A program made the translations under genes and the position numbers. DNA of 11,019 nucleotides, taken from NCBI GenBank assembly GCA_943331415.1, contig CALQLM010000009.1, positions 1 to 11,019 of the forward strand, in the 5' to 3' direction. A model generated the notes under the pieces. That model was not told where the DNA came from. It did not search any database and saw only the letters and a list, made by a program, of their open reading frames with translations. The stretch is from Bifidobacterium breve (GTDB lineage Bacteria > Actinomycetota > Actinomycetes > Mycobacteriales > Mycobacteriaceae). Positions 1-5,903 of the stretch are shown one piece after another (the stretch's first letter is position 1; each line of letters begins with the position of its first letter).

Positions 1-169
1 CGGCGGGCTGACCGTTGGCCGGTGCCAACGGGGTGGTCGGCTCGGGGTGGTAGTCCACCAGGAACTCGTGCCAACTCGGGTCCACCGATGAGGGGTCCTC
101 GCGGAACTTGCGGTACATCTCCTCGACCAGCCACTCGTTTTGGCCGAATGGTGAACTCGTACTGCTCAC
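1..169 (-). CDS. kgd: Multifunctional 2-oxoglutarate decarboxylase/dehydrogenase Kgd, N-terminal fragment
   Basis: Only the first 56 codons are present; the gene runs off the left edge. Translation from GTG at 169 begins [19 protein letters not shown] and continues through [20 protein letters not shown], the hallmark N-terminus of mycobacterial Kgd (also annotated SucA). The full enzyme is a roughly 1,200-residue ThDP-dependent protein that decarboxylates 2-oxoglutarate. It serves as the E1 of the 2-oxoglutarate dehydrogenase complex, with an E2-like acyltransferase domain fused at its N-terminal side, and acts in the cytoplasmic TCA cycle. The visible part is the leading helical segment plus the start of a Pro/Ala-rich linker ([14 protein letters not shown]). 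The GTG start is chosen because upstream codons in frame offer no other start and do not resemble Kgd. The Shine-Dalgarno is weak (GAGG about 13 nt upstream). Identification is strong; catalytic residues lie outside the window. Confidence 0.95.
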   Translation of the reverse strand, partial: MSSTSSPFGQNEWLVEEMYRKFREDPSSVDPSWHEFLVDYHPEPTTPLAPANGQPA

Positions 170-212
170 GGAGCCGCTCGCCTCGATTCCTCTGCCGGTG
201 TTAGCGGTCTCA

Positions 213-218
213 AGGCTA
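213..218 (-). promoter_or_regulatory. Possible -10 hexamer for kgd (TAGCCT)
   Basis: On the minus strand TAGCCT fits the actinobacterial SigA -10 consensus TANNNT and lies 43 bp upstream of the kgd GTG, in the 107-bp gap after the preceding gene. It would give a 5' leader of roughly 37 nt. No convincing -35 hexamer is visible at the usual spacing, so this is only a candidate. Confidence 0.3.
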
Positions 219-276
219 TCGCGTCGGAGATGGTCGGCGGAGCCGGTCAGTGCATACCTGGAGTAAGCCGAGCGCC

Positions 277-1020
277 CTACTGTGCGTCCTCCACGGCGGG
301 CAGCAGGTGCAGGGTCACCGGCCAGCGGGCGGGGGCCGGGCCGAAGGCCTGCCTGGCGTTGGTGATGATCTTTTTACCCATCAGCCGGTTACCGCCACCG
401 CCGACCGCCGCGCCGATGCCGACCGGCAGCATCTTGCCGAACGCCATCGCGGTGCGTTTGATCGTGTACTTCTTCACGAAGTACTGCATGAGCTTGGAAT
501 TCAGCTGCGACACCACCGGCAGTGGCAGCAGTTCGGTCTCTGCCAGCCACGCCCCGCTGGTGCGGCCGGGCCCGAGGAATTCAGTGATCGCGCCCTTTCC
601 TTCCTCGCCGACGAGCACGCTGAGAACCAGTGCCCTGCGCCGGTCACGCTGGTCGACCGGTATGCCGTGCACTTCAGCGACGGCAAGCACGAACAGCGAC
701 GTCGCCTCCAGGAACACCAGGGTCTCCCCGGCGACCGCGGACAGGGCGGCCAGCGTGCCGATGCCGGGGAAAGCGGCCGCGGACCCGACTGCGGCACCAC
801 TGGCCATGACCGCGGCCAGGTAGCGCTTTTCGAGCTTGGTGACGATTTCGGCCGGGGTGGCGTTCGGGCTGGTGCGGCGAAGCCGGGCCACATAGGCCTT
901 GACGGCCGGCGCCTGAACCCGGGTGCTCGCCTCAAGGACTTGCGACAGCACCCGCGCCGACATTCCGGCGTCCTCGGTTCGCGCCGGCGACTGCTCAGAC
1001 GGTTTGCGGCGAAGCCTCAT
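277..1020 (-). CDS. Rv1249c/EcsC-like membrane-associated protein
   Basis: A 247-aa protein just upstream of kgd on the same strand, the position held by Rv1249c (annotated possible membrane protein) in M. tuberculosis. The N-terminus is basic and polar (residues 1-65). A hydrophobic, Ala/Gly-rich stretch follows at about 67-117 ([20 protein letters not shown], then [15 protein letters not shown]) that could form a membrane hairpin. The C-terminal part carries [20 protein letters not shown], a Gly-rich pattern like that of EcsC-family proteins (family match from memory). No catalytic motif is seen and the function is unknown. ATG at 1020 is preceded by GAGAAAGG at a suitable distance, supporting this start; ATG at 963 is a weaker alternative. 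The 107-bp gap to kgd makes co-transcription possible but unproven. Confidence 0.85.
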   Translation of the reverse strand: MRLRRKPSEQSPARTEDAGMSARVLSQVLEASTRVQAPAVKAYVARLRRTSPNATPAEIVTKLEKRYLAAVMASGAAVGSAAAFPGIGTLAALSAVAGETLVFLEATSLFVLAVAEVHGIPVDQRDRRRALVLSVLVGEEGKGAITEFLGPGRTSGAWLAETELLPLPVVSQLNSKLMQYFVKKYTIKRTAMAFGKMLPVGIGAAVGGGGNRLMGKKIITNARQAFGPAPARWPVTLHLLPAVEDAQ

Positions 1021-1031
1021 GGCGTGCCTTT

Positions 1032-1068
1032 CTCTCGGGTGACCCCAGGCTCTCGGAGTGACCCCAGG
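1032..1068. repeat. Tandem 18-bp direct repeat upstream of the Rv1249c-like gene
   Basis: CTCTCGG-GTGACCCCAGG (1032-1049) is followed at once by CTCTCGGAGTGACCCCAGG (1050-1068), identical but for one inserted base. On the minus strand both copies fall in the predicted 5' leader, ending 12 nt before the ATG of the Rv1249c-like gene. Each copy contributes a GAGAG purine run, and the proximal one forms part of the Shine-Dalgarno. It may be a duplicated regulator or ribosome-binding element, or simply a slippage duplication. Confidence 0.7.
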
Positions 1069-1071
1069 TTA
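1066..1071 (-). promoter_or_regulatory. Possible -10 hexamer (TAACCT) for the Rv1249c-like gene
   Basis: The minus strand reads TAACCT, a match to TANNNT, 46 bp upstream of the ATG at 1020. Transcription would begin near 1059, so the leader would consist largely of the tandem repeat at 1032-1068. No clear -35 is seen. Confidence 0.3.
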
Positions 1072-1082
1072 ACGAACCACAC

Positions 1083-1097
1083 GGCACCCCCGGTGCC
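1083..1097 (-). terminator. Short GC hairpin after the baeRF gene
   Basis: GGCACC-CCC-GGTGCC is a perfect 6-bp inverted repeat with a 3-nt loop, 29 bp downstream of the stop codon of the minus-strand gene ending at 1126. It has no T-tract, as is common for mycobacterial intrinsic terminator candidates. It may end that transcript ahead of the Rv1249c-like gene; folding strength was not calculated. Confidence 0.4.
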
Positions 1098-1125
1098 CGA
1101 TGGTGATCGTCGTCACCCTGTGTGT

Positions 1126-2202
1126 TCAGCCCGCGGAGCTCATCTCGGCGTACCGCAGCACGGCTCCGATACCGTCGGCCGGATGCAGGCCTTCCCCGGC
1201 GCGGATCAGCGTCGCGCCGGTGGCGACGGCGAGGAGCGGCAGTGCCTCATCGGCTCGCAGCACCCGGATCGGGGCGCCGCCCAGCGCGGACAGCGCGTCG
1301 GCGCTGGGTGCGACCATGGCCAGGTCGGTGTCGGCCACGACGGTCGCGTCTCCGACCTCACCGATGATTAAGGTCTCGACGGCGCCGTCACGCAGGGCCG
1401 CTGTCACATCGTTGAGACCCTCGACCGCCAGTCCGGTGCCGCGGCCCGCGGCGAAGCGCGCTGCGGCGTCGTCGATGACCGCGGTCCGACGCCGGTGGAA
1501 CTCCTCGCTCATCTCCTGGTGCACCTCGGCCTCGTCGGTTCCGGCCGTGCGCCCGCCACCGCGGAGTTCAACCGCTTTATCGGTCACCCGTTCAGGCAAC
1601 GCGGCCATCAGTTCCGCGCGGGCTTTCACTTCACCAGTGATGAACACGATCTGCGCCCCGGATTCGTCGACCAGATGAGTGATCCGGTTGGCGACGTCAT
1701 GGATGTTCTTGCGAATCGACTCCTGAACGCGCCTCGGCGAACCGTGCGGCGGGCTCTCCTCGACGCTTTCGGTGTGGGAACCACCACCGTGCACGGTGAT
1801 ATCCGCGCCGGTGTTGTCCACGGCCGCAGTCAGATAGCCGGTGTGCAATATCCCGTGTTCAACGACGGGAACCAGAAACGGAAGCTCCGAGACGCGCACG
1901 AAGGTGCTCGTCGGCGATCGCAGAAGATGCTCGTCAAGCAGGATCTCCGACTTTGCACCGTTGATCCGGGCGATCACGGCGCGGCCGCTGTGGCCCACCG
2001 GCGGATGTGAAGCGCGAACGGCCTGCTCGATCATCTCGATCGTGGCCGAATCGACAGCCTGCTCCTCAAGATGCTTGCGCACATCGCGCAGTCGGGCGTC
2101 GAGTTGGGCGGCCGCATCGCTGGTGCCGTGAGAGTCATCGAAGTACACGGACGCGAATGGGCCGGCAGCGTGTGCCAACCGGTGGAAACGGTTCGATTCC
2201 AT
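1126..2202 (-). CDS. Rv2629-like baeRF-family protein (bacterial archaeo-eukaryotic release factor domain)
   Basis: A 358-aa protein similar throughout to M. tuberculosis Rv2629 (about 374 aa, DosR dormancy regulon). Shared features include an N-terminal AxGPFASVYFDDSH segment, a central GADI strand region, ESIRKNIHDVANRITHLVDE with IVFITGEVKAR (about 165-200), EEFHRRR, and a C-terminal ALRDGAVETLIIGE...RADEALPLLAVATGATLIR. The last part resembles the eL30-like third domain of eRF1/Vms1 proteins. The family is classed as baeRF and suspected to act at the ribosome or on peptidyl-tRNA; no biochemical role is assured, and no canonical GGQ is visible. ATG at 2202 is preceded by GGGAGG with a 5-nt spacer, an excellent start. 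It diverges from the MFS gene. As I recall it, the Rv1249c-Rv1250 junction in M. tuberculosis lacks such a gene, so it may have been inserted or moved here. Confidence 0.88.
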   Translation of the reverse strand: MESNRFHRLAHAAGPFASVYFDDSHGTSDAAAQLDARLRDVRKHLEEQAVDSATIEMIEQAVRASHPPVGHSGRAVIARINGAKSEILLDEHLLRSPTSTFVRVSELPFLVPVVEHGILHTGYLTAAVDNTGADITVHGGGSHTESVEESPPHGSPRRVQESIRKNIHDVANRITHLVDESGAQIVFITGEVKARAELMAALPERVTDKAVELRGGGRTAGTDEAEVHQEMSEEFHRRRTAVIDDAAARFAAGRGTGLAVEGLNDVTAALRDGAVETLIIGEVGDATVVADTDLAMVAPSADALSALGGAPIRVLRADEALPLLAVATGATLIRAGEGLHPADGIGAVLRYAEMSSAG

Positions 2203-2254
2203 GGAGACCTCCCACTAGCGCGGCAATGCGCGACATCACGGTGCTCGGCGGGAT

Positions 2255-2276
2255 TTGTCCCCCCAGACAACTGTCG
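2255..2276. promoter_or_regulatory. Inverted repeats in the baeRF/MFS divergent intergenic region
   Basis: TTGTC-CCCCCA-GACAA (2255-2270) is a perfect 5-bp inverted repeat. It overlaps a second short one, GACA-AC-TGTC, reading GACAACTGTC. Both lie centrally in the 133-bp divergent spacer (2203-2335), about 53 bp from the baeRF ATG and 60-80 bp from the exporter start. The arrangement would suit an operator for a dimeric repressor controlling the exporter, but no regulator gene is adjacent and short inverted repeats arise by chance in GC-rich DNA. Confidence 0.3.
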
Positions 2277-2335
2277 AACTTACGCCCGACCCCGGTGGCG
2301 GTTCCCTGCGGGTCCGGGTGGCAGCATCGTCACTC

Positions 2336-3874
2336 ATGACCGCGACCACGGCACCCACGCTGCCGCCGGACCAGCCGGTGGCGAAGCCGTGGAACGCGTT
2401 GTGGGCCATGCTGGTCGGCTTCTTCATGATCCTGGTGGATTCCACCATCGTCGCGGTGGCGAACCCGAGCATCATGTCCGCGCTTAATATCACCAATTAC
2501 GACAGCGTCATCTGGTTGACCAGCGCCTACCTGCTGGGCTACGCGGTGCCACTGCTGCTGGCCGGGCGCCTCGGGGACCGGTTCGGAACCAAGAACCTCT
2601 ATATCGCCGGACTGGTGGTGTTCACCCTGGCATCACTGTGGTGCGGGCTGTCCGGGTCCATCGGCATGCTCATCACCGCCCGGGTAGTGCAGGGGATCGG
2701 CGCAGCATTGCTTACCCCGCAAACACTTTCGATGATCACCCGCATTTTTCCGGCAGATCGGCGCGGCGTTGCGTTGAGCGCGTGGGGTGCTACGGCCGGG
2801 GTGGCCACTTTGGTCGGTCCGTTGGCCGGCGGCGTCCTGGTGGATCACCTTGGTTGGGCGTGGATCTTCTTCGTCAACGTCCCGATCGGAGTGATCGGGG
2901 TGGTGCTGGCGGTCTGGCTGATCCCGGTGCTGCCCACCCATCCGCATCGCTTCGACGTCCTCGGTGTGGTGCTGTCTGGGATCGGTCTCTTCCTGATCGT
3001 CTTCGGTCTGCAAGAAGGTCAGACTCACGGCTGGGCGCCCTGGATCTGGGCCGTCATCGCGGGCGGTATCGGCGTGATGGCGATGTTGGTCTACTGGCAG
3101 TCGGTGAACCGTCACGAGCCACTGATTCCGCTGGAGATGTTCCGCGACCGTGATTTCACTTTGGCCAACATCGGTATCGCCGTGATCGCCTTCGCCGTGA
3201 CGGCGATGATCCTGCCCCTGATGTTCTATGCGCAGTCGGTGTACGGACTGACCCCGACCCGGGCGGCATTGCTGACCGCGCCGATGGCAGTCGCCAGCGG
3301 CGTGCTGGCACCGTTCGTGGGCCGACTTGTGGACCGGACGCACCCGCGGCCGATCATCGGGTTCGGCTTTTCGACGCTCGCGATCGGGTTGTTGTGGCTC
3401 TCCTTCGAGATGAACCCGGATACTCCGATCTGGCGGCTGATGATGCCACTGTGCGCCATGGGGGTCGGCATGGCGTTCATCTGGGCTCCCCTGGGCGCCA
3501 CCGCAACCCGCAATCTGCCAATGCGGCTTGCCGGAGCCGGATCCGGGGTCTACAACACCAACCGTCAGGTCGGTTCGGTGCTGGGCAGCGCCAGCATGGC
3601 CGCGTTCATGTCTGCGCGCGTCACCGCGGAGATACCGGAACTGCCCGCCGGGGCGACGCCGCGCGGGGAGTCCGGCGTGACGCATCTACCGGATTTCTTG
3701 CACGAGCCTTTTGCCACCGCGATGTCACAGTCGATCCTGCTGCCCGCGTTCGCCGCGTTGTTCGGTGTGACAGCGGCGATCTTTCTCGTCGGCGGGTCGC
3801 CGAAAGTCCAACCCGGCCTTAGTCAAACAGCACCGCAGGATTCAGATAGCCGGTCGGGTCGAACGCTGTCTTAA
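2336..3874 (+). CDS. MFS drug exporter, DHA2 (14-TM, EmrB/QacA) type
   Basis: A 512-aa inner-membrane transporter predicted to expel lipophilic compounds using the proton gradient, resembling Rv1250. With the start at 2336, TM1 carries [12 protein letters not shown] (motif D1, Asp35). Motif [11 protein letters not shown], is at 77-86; motif [10 protein letters not shown], at 116-124; and the antiporter motif [17 protein letters not shown], at 151-166. About 14 hydrophobic segments follow to residue ~490, then a polar Ser/Gln/Asp-rich tail. The ATG at 2336 begins just before the usual soluble N-terminus. In-frame TTG (2255) and GTG (2318) would add 27 or 6 unconserved-looking residues; no strong Shine-Dalgarno decides between them. 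The last 56 bp overlap the convergent FAD oxidase gene. Substrate cannot be read from sequence. Confidence 0.9.
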   Translation: MTATTAPTLPPDQPVAKPWNALWAMLVGFFMILVDSTIVAVANPSIMSALNITNYDSVIWLTSAYLLGYAVPLLLAGRLGDRFGTKNLYIAGLVVFTLASLWCGLSGSIGMLITARVVQGIGAALLTPQTLSMITRIFPADRRGVALSAWGATAGVATLVGPLAGGVLVDHLGWAWIFFVNVPIGVIGVVLAVWLIPVLPTHPHRFDVLGVVLSGIGLFLIVFGLQEGQTHGWAPWIWAVIAGGIGVMAMLVYWQSVNRHEPLIPLEMFRDRDFTLANIGIAVIAFAVTAMILPLMFYAQSVYGLTPTRAALLTAPMAVASGVLAPFVGRLVDRTHPRPIIGFGFSTLAIGLLWLSFEMNPDTPIWRLMMPLCAMGVGMAFIWAPLGATATRNLPMRLAGAGSGVYNTNRQVGSVLGSASMAAFMSARVTAEIPELPAGATPRGESGVTHLPDFLHEPFATAMSQSILLPAFAALFGVTAAIFLVGGSPKVQPGLSQTAPQDSDSRSGRTLS

Positions 3875-5171
3875 TGGTGCGCATCGCCGCGATATCGGAC
3901 TGTGTGCGCGACATCGATAGATAGGCGCGTTTTCGGGTACCGATACCGTGCTCTGAACTGACGTTTCCGCCGAGGGCAGCAATGAGTTCCATCATTTCGG
4001 GGTAGATGAACGATTCCTGTTCGGTGCTGCAGTTCATCAGGTTGAGGTGCAGATTGCCTTCGCCGACGTGACCGAACAGCAACGGTAGCGCTGCTGGCGC
4101 GAATCGGCCGACCAGCGCCGCCGCATCGTTCGCGAATGATGAGATTGCCGACAATGGAAGCGAGAGATCGAATTTCACCGGGGGGCCGAACAGGCTGACA
4201 ACGTCGGCGACAGACTCGCGGGCCTGCCAGAGGCGTTGCCGGGTGGCACTGTCGATACCGACGGCGGGCTCTGCGCAACCAGGCATGCCCTCCAGCGTGG
4301 CGGCGAGCCGGTCGGTGGGATCGGACTCGGCGGCGAGTTCGACGAGCAACAGCCAGTCGCCGGGCGCCTGCACGGGCAAGCCCAGATGCTCGGCGGCCAG
4401 CGCCGATGCGCGGCCGTCGAGGAGTTCGAGCGCGGCGATGTCGGGGTCATCGCGCAACGTTCGACCGGCCGAAACCAGGTGATCGAGGTCGGCGAAGCCG
4501 CATAGCGCGGTTACTCGGTATGCCGGTACCGGGTGCAGTCGAAGGTCCACGGCGGTGATCACACCCAGGGTTCCCTCGGCCCCGACGAATAACGCGGCCA
4601 GGTCGTATCCGGTGTTGTCCGAGCGGACCCCCGAATGTCGTTGCACCAGCGATCCGTCAGGTAGCGCGACATCCACGCCGAGCACTTGTGCGCCCATGGC
4701 GCCGTAGCGGACGGTGTGAAGCCCGCCGGCGTTGGTGGACACCATGCCGCCGACCGTTGCCGAATCCCGTGCGGCCAGATCCACTCCCACGAGCAATCCG
4801 GCTGCAGCAGCGGCCCGTTGCAACTCCGTCAGTGTGACCCCGGCGCCTACCCGAACCCGGCGCTCGGCGATATCGATCTCGTTGATGACGGTGAGCCGCT
4901 CGGTGGACAGCAACACATCGTCGTGGGCGGGGACCGTCCCGGCCACCAGCGAGGTGCGCCCGCCCTGCACAGTGACACACACTCCTGCCGTGCGGCAGGT
5001 TCGCAACACCGCCGCAACTTCATCGTCGGTGCCCGGCCGAACCAGTGCGGCCGCGTTGCCGCGGTAGCGACCGGTCCAATCGACGCTGCGGGCCGCCAGC
5101 ACATCCGGGTCGGTACTGACGCAGGCGATCCCCACGATCGCGGCCAGTTGCTCGGTCAGCGGGATGCTCAC
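3819..5171 (-). CDS. FAD-linked oxidase, GlcD / D-2-hydroxyacid dehydrogenase type
   Basis: A 450-aa flavoenzyme of the VAO/PCMH family, resembling Rv1257c and expected to oxidise a D-2-hydroxyacid such as glycolate, D-lactate or D-2-hydroxyglutarate. The FAD-binding half has [13 protein letters not shown] (66-78), the pyrophosphate loop [12 protein letters not shown] (139-150) and [10 protein letters not shown] (197-206). The C-terminal FAD-oxidase domain has the metal-site motif [10 protein letters not shown] (368-377) and [11 protein letters not shown] (405-415), ending in the typical YLNPAVLFD. His368, His375 and Glu407 would coordinate a divalent metal; the usual HxGDGN has Glu in place of Asp here. 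GTG at 5171 has no clear Shine-Dalgarno but follows TAGAGT by 7 nt, suggesting leaderless expression. In M. tuberculosis its counterpart adjoins cyp130; here it lies beside lprE. The natural electron acceptor is unknown. Confidence 0.92.
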   Translation of the reverse strand: MSIPLTEQLAAIVGIACVSTDPDVLAARSVDWTGRYRGNAAALVRPGTDDEVAAVLRTCRTAGVCVTVQGGRTSLVAGTVPAHDDVLLSTERLTVINEIDIAERRVRVGAGVTLTELQRAAAAAGLLVGVDLAARDSATVGGMVSTNAGGLHTVRYGAMGAQVLGVDVALPDGSLVQRHSGVRSDNTGYDLAALFVGAEGTLGVITAVDLRLHPVPAYRVTALCGFADLDHLVSAGRTLRDDPDIAALELLDGRASALAAEHLGLPVQAPGDWLLLVELAAESDPTDRLAATLEGMPGCAEPAVGIDSATRQRLWQARESVADVVSLFGPPVKFDLSLPLSAISSFANDAAALVGRFAPAALPLLFGHVGEGNLHLNLMNCSTEQESFIYPEMMELIAALGGNVSSEHGIGTRKRAYLSMSRTQSDIAAMRTIKTAFDPTGYLNPAVLFD

Positions 5172-5224
5172 GCGATGAACTCTATTGGCGCGATCAACTC
5201 TATGGGCGCGCTCACCCTTATGGG
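5171..5224. repeat. Three tandem 18-bp units in the FAD oxidase promoter
   Basis: Units at 5171-5188 (CGCGATGAACTCTATTGG), 5189-5206 (CGCGATCAACTCTATGGG) and 5207-5224 (CGCGCTCACCCTTATGGG) abut without gaps. Units 1 and 2 differ at two positions; units 2 and 3 at four. On the minus strand units 1 and 2 each carry TAGAGT, while unit 3 has TAAGGG there. The array lies between lprE and the FAD oxidase and its first base overlaps the start codon. Confidence 0.8.
5179..5184 (-). promoter_or_regulatory. -10 element TAGAGT for leaderless FAD oxidase transcript
   Basis: TAGAGT on the minus strand matches TANNNT and is separated by 7 nt from the GTG at 5171, the spacing at which transcription would begin at the start codon itself. 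The lack of a Shine-Dalgarno fits. An identical hexamer 18 bp upstream (5202-5197) could give a leader of about 18 nt. Confidence 0.55.
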
Positions 5225-5229
5225 TGAGC
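5210..5229 (-). terminator. Perfect 8-bp hairpin after lprE
   Basis: GCTCACCC-TTAT-GGGTGAGC is a perfect inverted repeat with a 4-nt loop, 20 bp beyond the lprE stop codon. On the lprE transcript it would fold into a GC-rich stem without a U-tract, a plausible mycobacterial-type terminator. Its left arm lies within the third 18-bp repeat unit and just upstream of the putative FAD oxidase promoter, so it may insulate the two genes. Confidence 0.55.
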
Positions 5230-5249
5230 CAGTCGTAAGCCTGGCCGGC

Positions 5250-5858
5250 TCAGCCGGTGTTGCCGATCAACTCCACACCCGCGCCGTTCCAGCGGAATTT
5301 GACCACACTCTGCAATCCCATACCGCCTGCGAAGGTCAAGGCGACGGTGTCTCCGGTGCTCTGGGTGCTGTCGATTCCGTTGAACCCGAAGGTGTCCGGT
5401 ACTCCGGTCGGAATGAACTTGCCGAGGTGGAACATCACCGCCCGGGTATTGGCATTATCGGCATTGGTATTGGCCTTGACGATCACCGCGGACAGTTGGG
5501 CACACTCGTTGTAGTTACCCGCGATCGGTTCGGGGTTCCACGCCTGCTGGCTGCGCGGGTCACGGGGCAACTCCGATACCGCTTTGGCGATCGCGGGCGC
5601 AGCCAGGTTGACCGCGCACGGGTCCGGCGGCGCCGGCGATTCGGGCGGCGGGGTCGCGATCTGGCTGGTCGGGGTTTCCGGTGCCGATCCGGCGGTGGTC
5701 TCAGTCGTGGTGGTGGTGGTGGTGGTCGCCGGGAGCGGAGTTTTGGACACCGTCGAGTCGCCTGAACTGCAACCGGCGAGTGCGGCGGCGATGGCAACGA
5801 GCGCTGCCGGTACCGCTAGCCGATTGCCCACACCGCAGCACGGTACCGGCCAACTCAC
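5250..5858 (-). CDS. lprE: Lipoprotein of the LppP/LprE family
   Basis: A 202-aa (from GTG 5858) secreted lipoprotein. A hydrophobic signal segment AVPAALVAIAAALAGC ends in lipobox LAGC with Cys30 as the predicted lipidated residue. A low-complexity Thr/Pro/Ser linker follows (about 40-80, including eight consecutive Thr), then a globular domain with two cysteines (81 and 119) that could pair. Conserved-looking stretches are SELPRDPRSQQAWNPEP, AGNYNECAQLSAVIVKANTN, RAVMFHLGKFIPTG and KFRWNGAGVELIGNTG, as recalled for M. tuberculosis LprE. LprE homologues have been linked to host interaction and envelope functions; molecular activity is unknown. Start choice is uncertain: GTG at 5831 would give a compact MGNRLAVP signal peptide, and GTGs at 5876 or 5888 are also in frame. 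The open frame continues upstream to 6557 antisense to deaD, which is not credible coding. It diverges from deaD by 45 bp. Confidence 0.88.
   Translation of the reverse strand: MSWPVPCCGVGNRLAVPAALVAIAAALAGCSSGDSTVSKTPLPATTTTTTTTETTAGSAPETPTSQIATPPPESPAPPDPCAVNLAAPAIAKAVSELPRDPRSQQAWNPEPIAGNYNECAQLSAVIVKANTNADNANTRAVMFHLGKFIPTGVPDTFGFNGIDSTQSTGDTVALTFAGGMGLQSVVKFRWNGAGVELIGNTG
5709..5726 (-). repeat. (ACC)6 trinucleotide tract in lprE
   Basis: Six perfect ACC codons (GGT on the plus strand) run in a row, followed by ACG and ACT, encoding eight threonines in the linker after the lipobox. Such tracts change length by slippage in steps of one codon without breaking the frame. They may also be O-glycosylation sites, as in other mycobacterial Thr/Pro-rich lipoproteins. 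Confidence 0.85.
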
Positions 5859-5888
5859 CGGCGAACCTGCCGCCACGCGCGCAGGCAC

Positions 5889-5894
5889 TAGACT
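5889..5894 (+). promoter_or_regulatory. -10 element TAGACT for leaderless deaD
   Basis: TAGACT matches TANNNT and lies 9 nt before the deaD ATG (5904), placing the expected start site at or within about two bases of the A of ATG. The bases between (CCAAGCGCA) contain no Shine-Dalgarno. No TTGACA-like -35 is evident. The site lies in the short divergent spacer shared with lprE. Confidence 0.5.
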
Positions 5895-5903
5895 CCAAGC
5901 GCA

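Noticed and set aside
250..1371. Plus-strand open frame of 373 codons
   Set aside because: It is antisense to the Rv1249c-like and baeRF genes, has an Arg/Gly/His-rich composition typical of shadow frames in GC-rich DNA, and matches no family.
2203..2335. DosR-type operator for the Rv2629-like gene
   Set aside because: The DosR box of Rv2629-like genes was looked for (GGGACT...GTCCC type). The GGGGGGACAAATCCC stretch on the minus strand resembles it only vaguely, so it is not called.
2633..3685. Minus-strand open frame of 350 codons within the exporter gene
   Set aside because: It is rich in His, Arg, Gln and Asp without hydrophobic core patterns, and lies wholly antisense to a clear MFS transporter.
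4686..5765. Plus-strand open frame of 359 codons
   Set aside because: It crosses the starts of the FAD oxidase and lprE in antisense. Its NSIGAINSMG repeat is just the 18-bp DNA repeat read in that frame.
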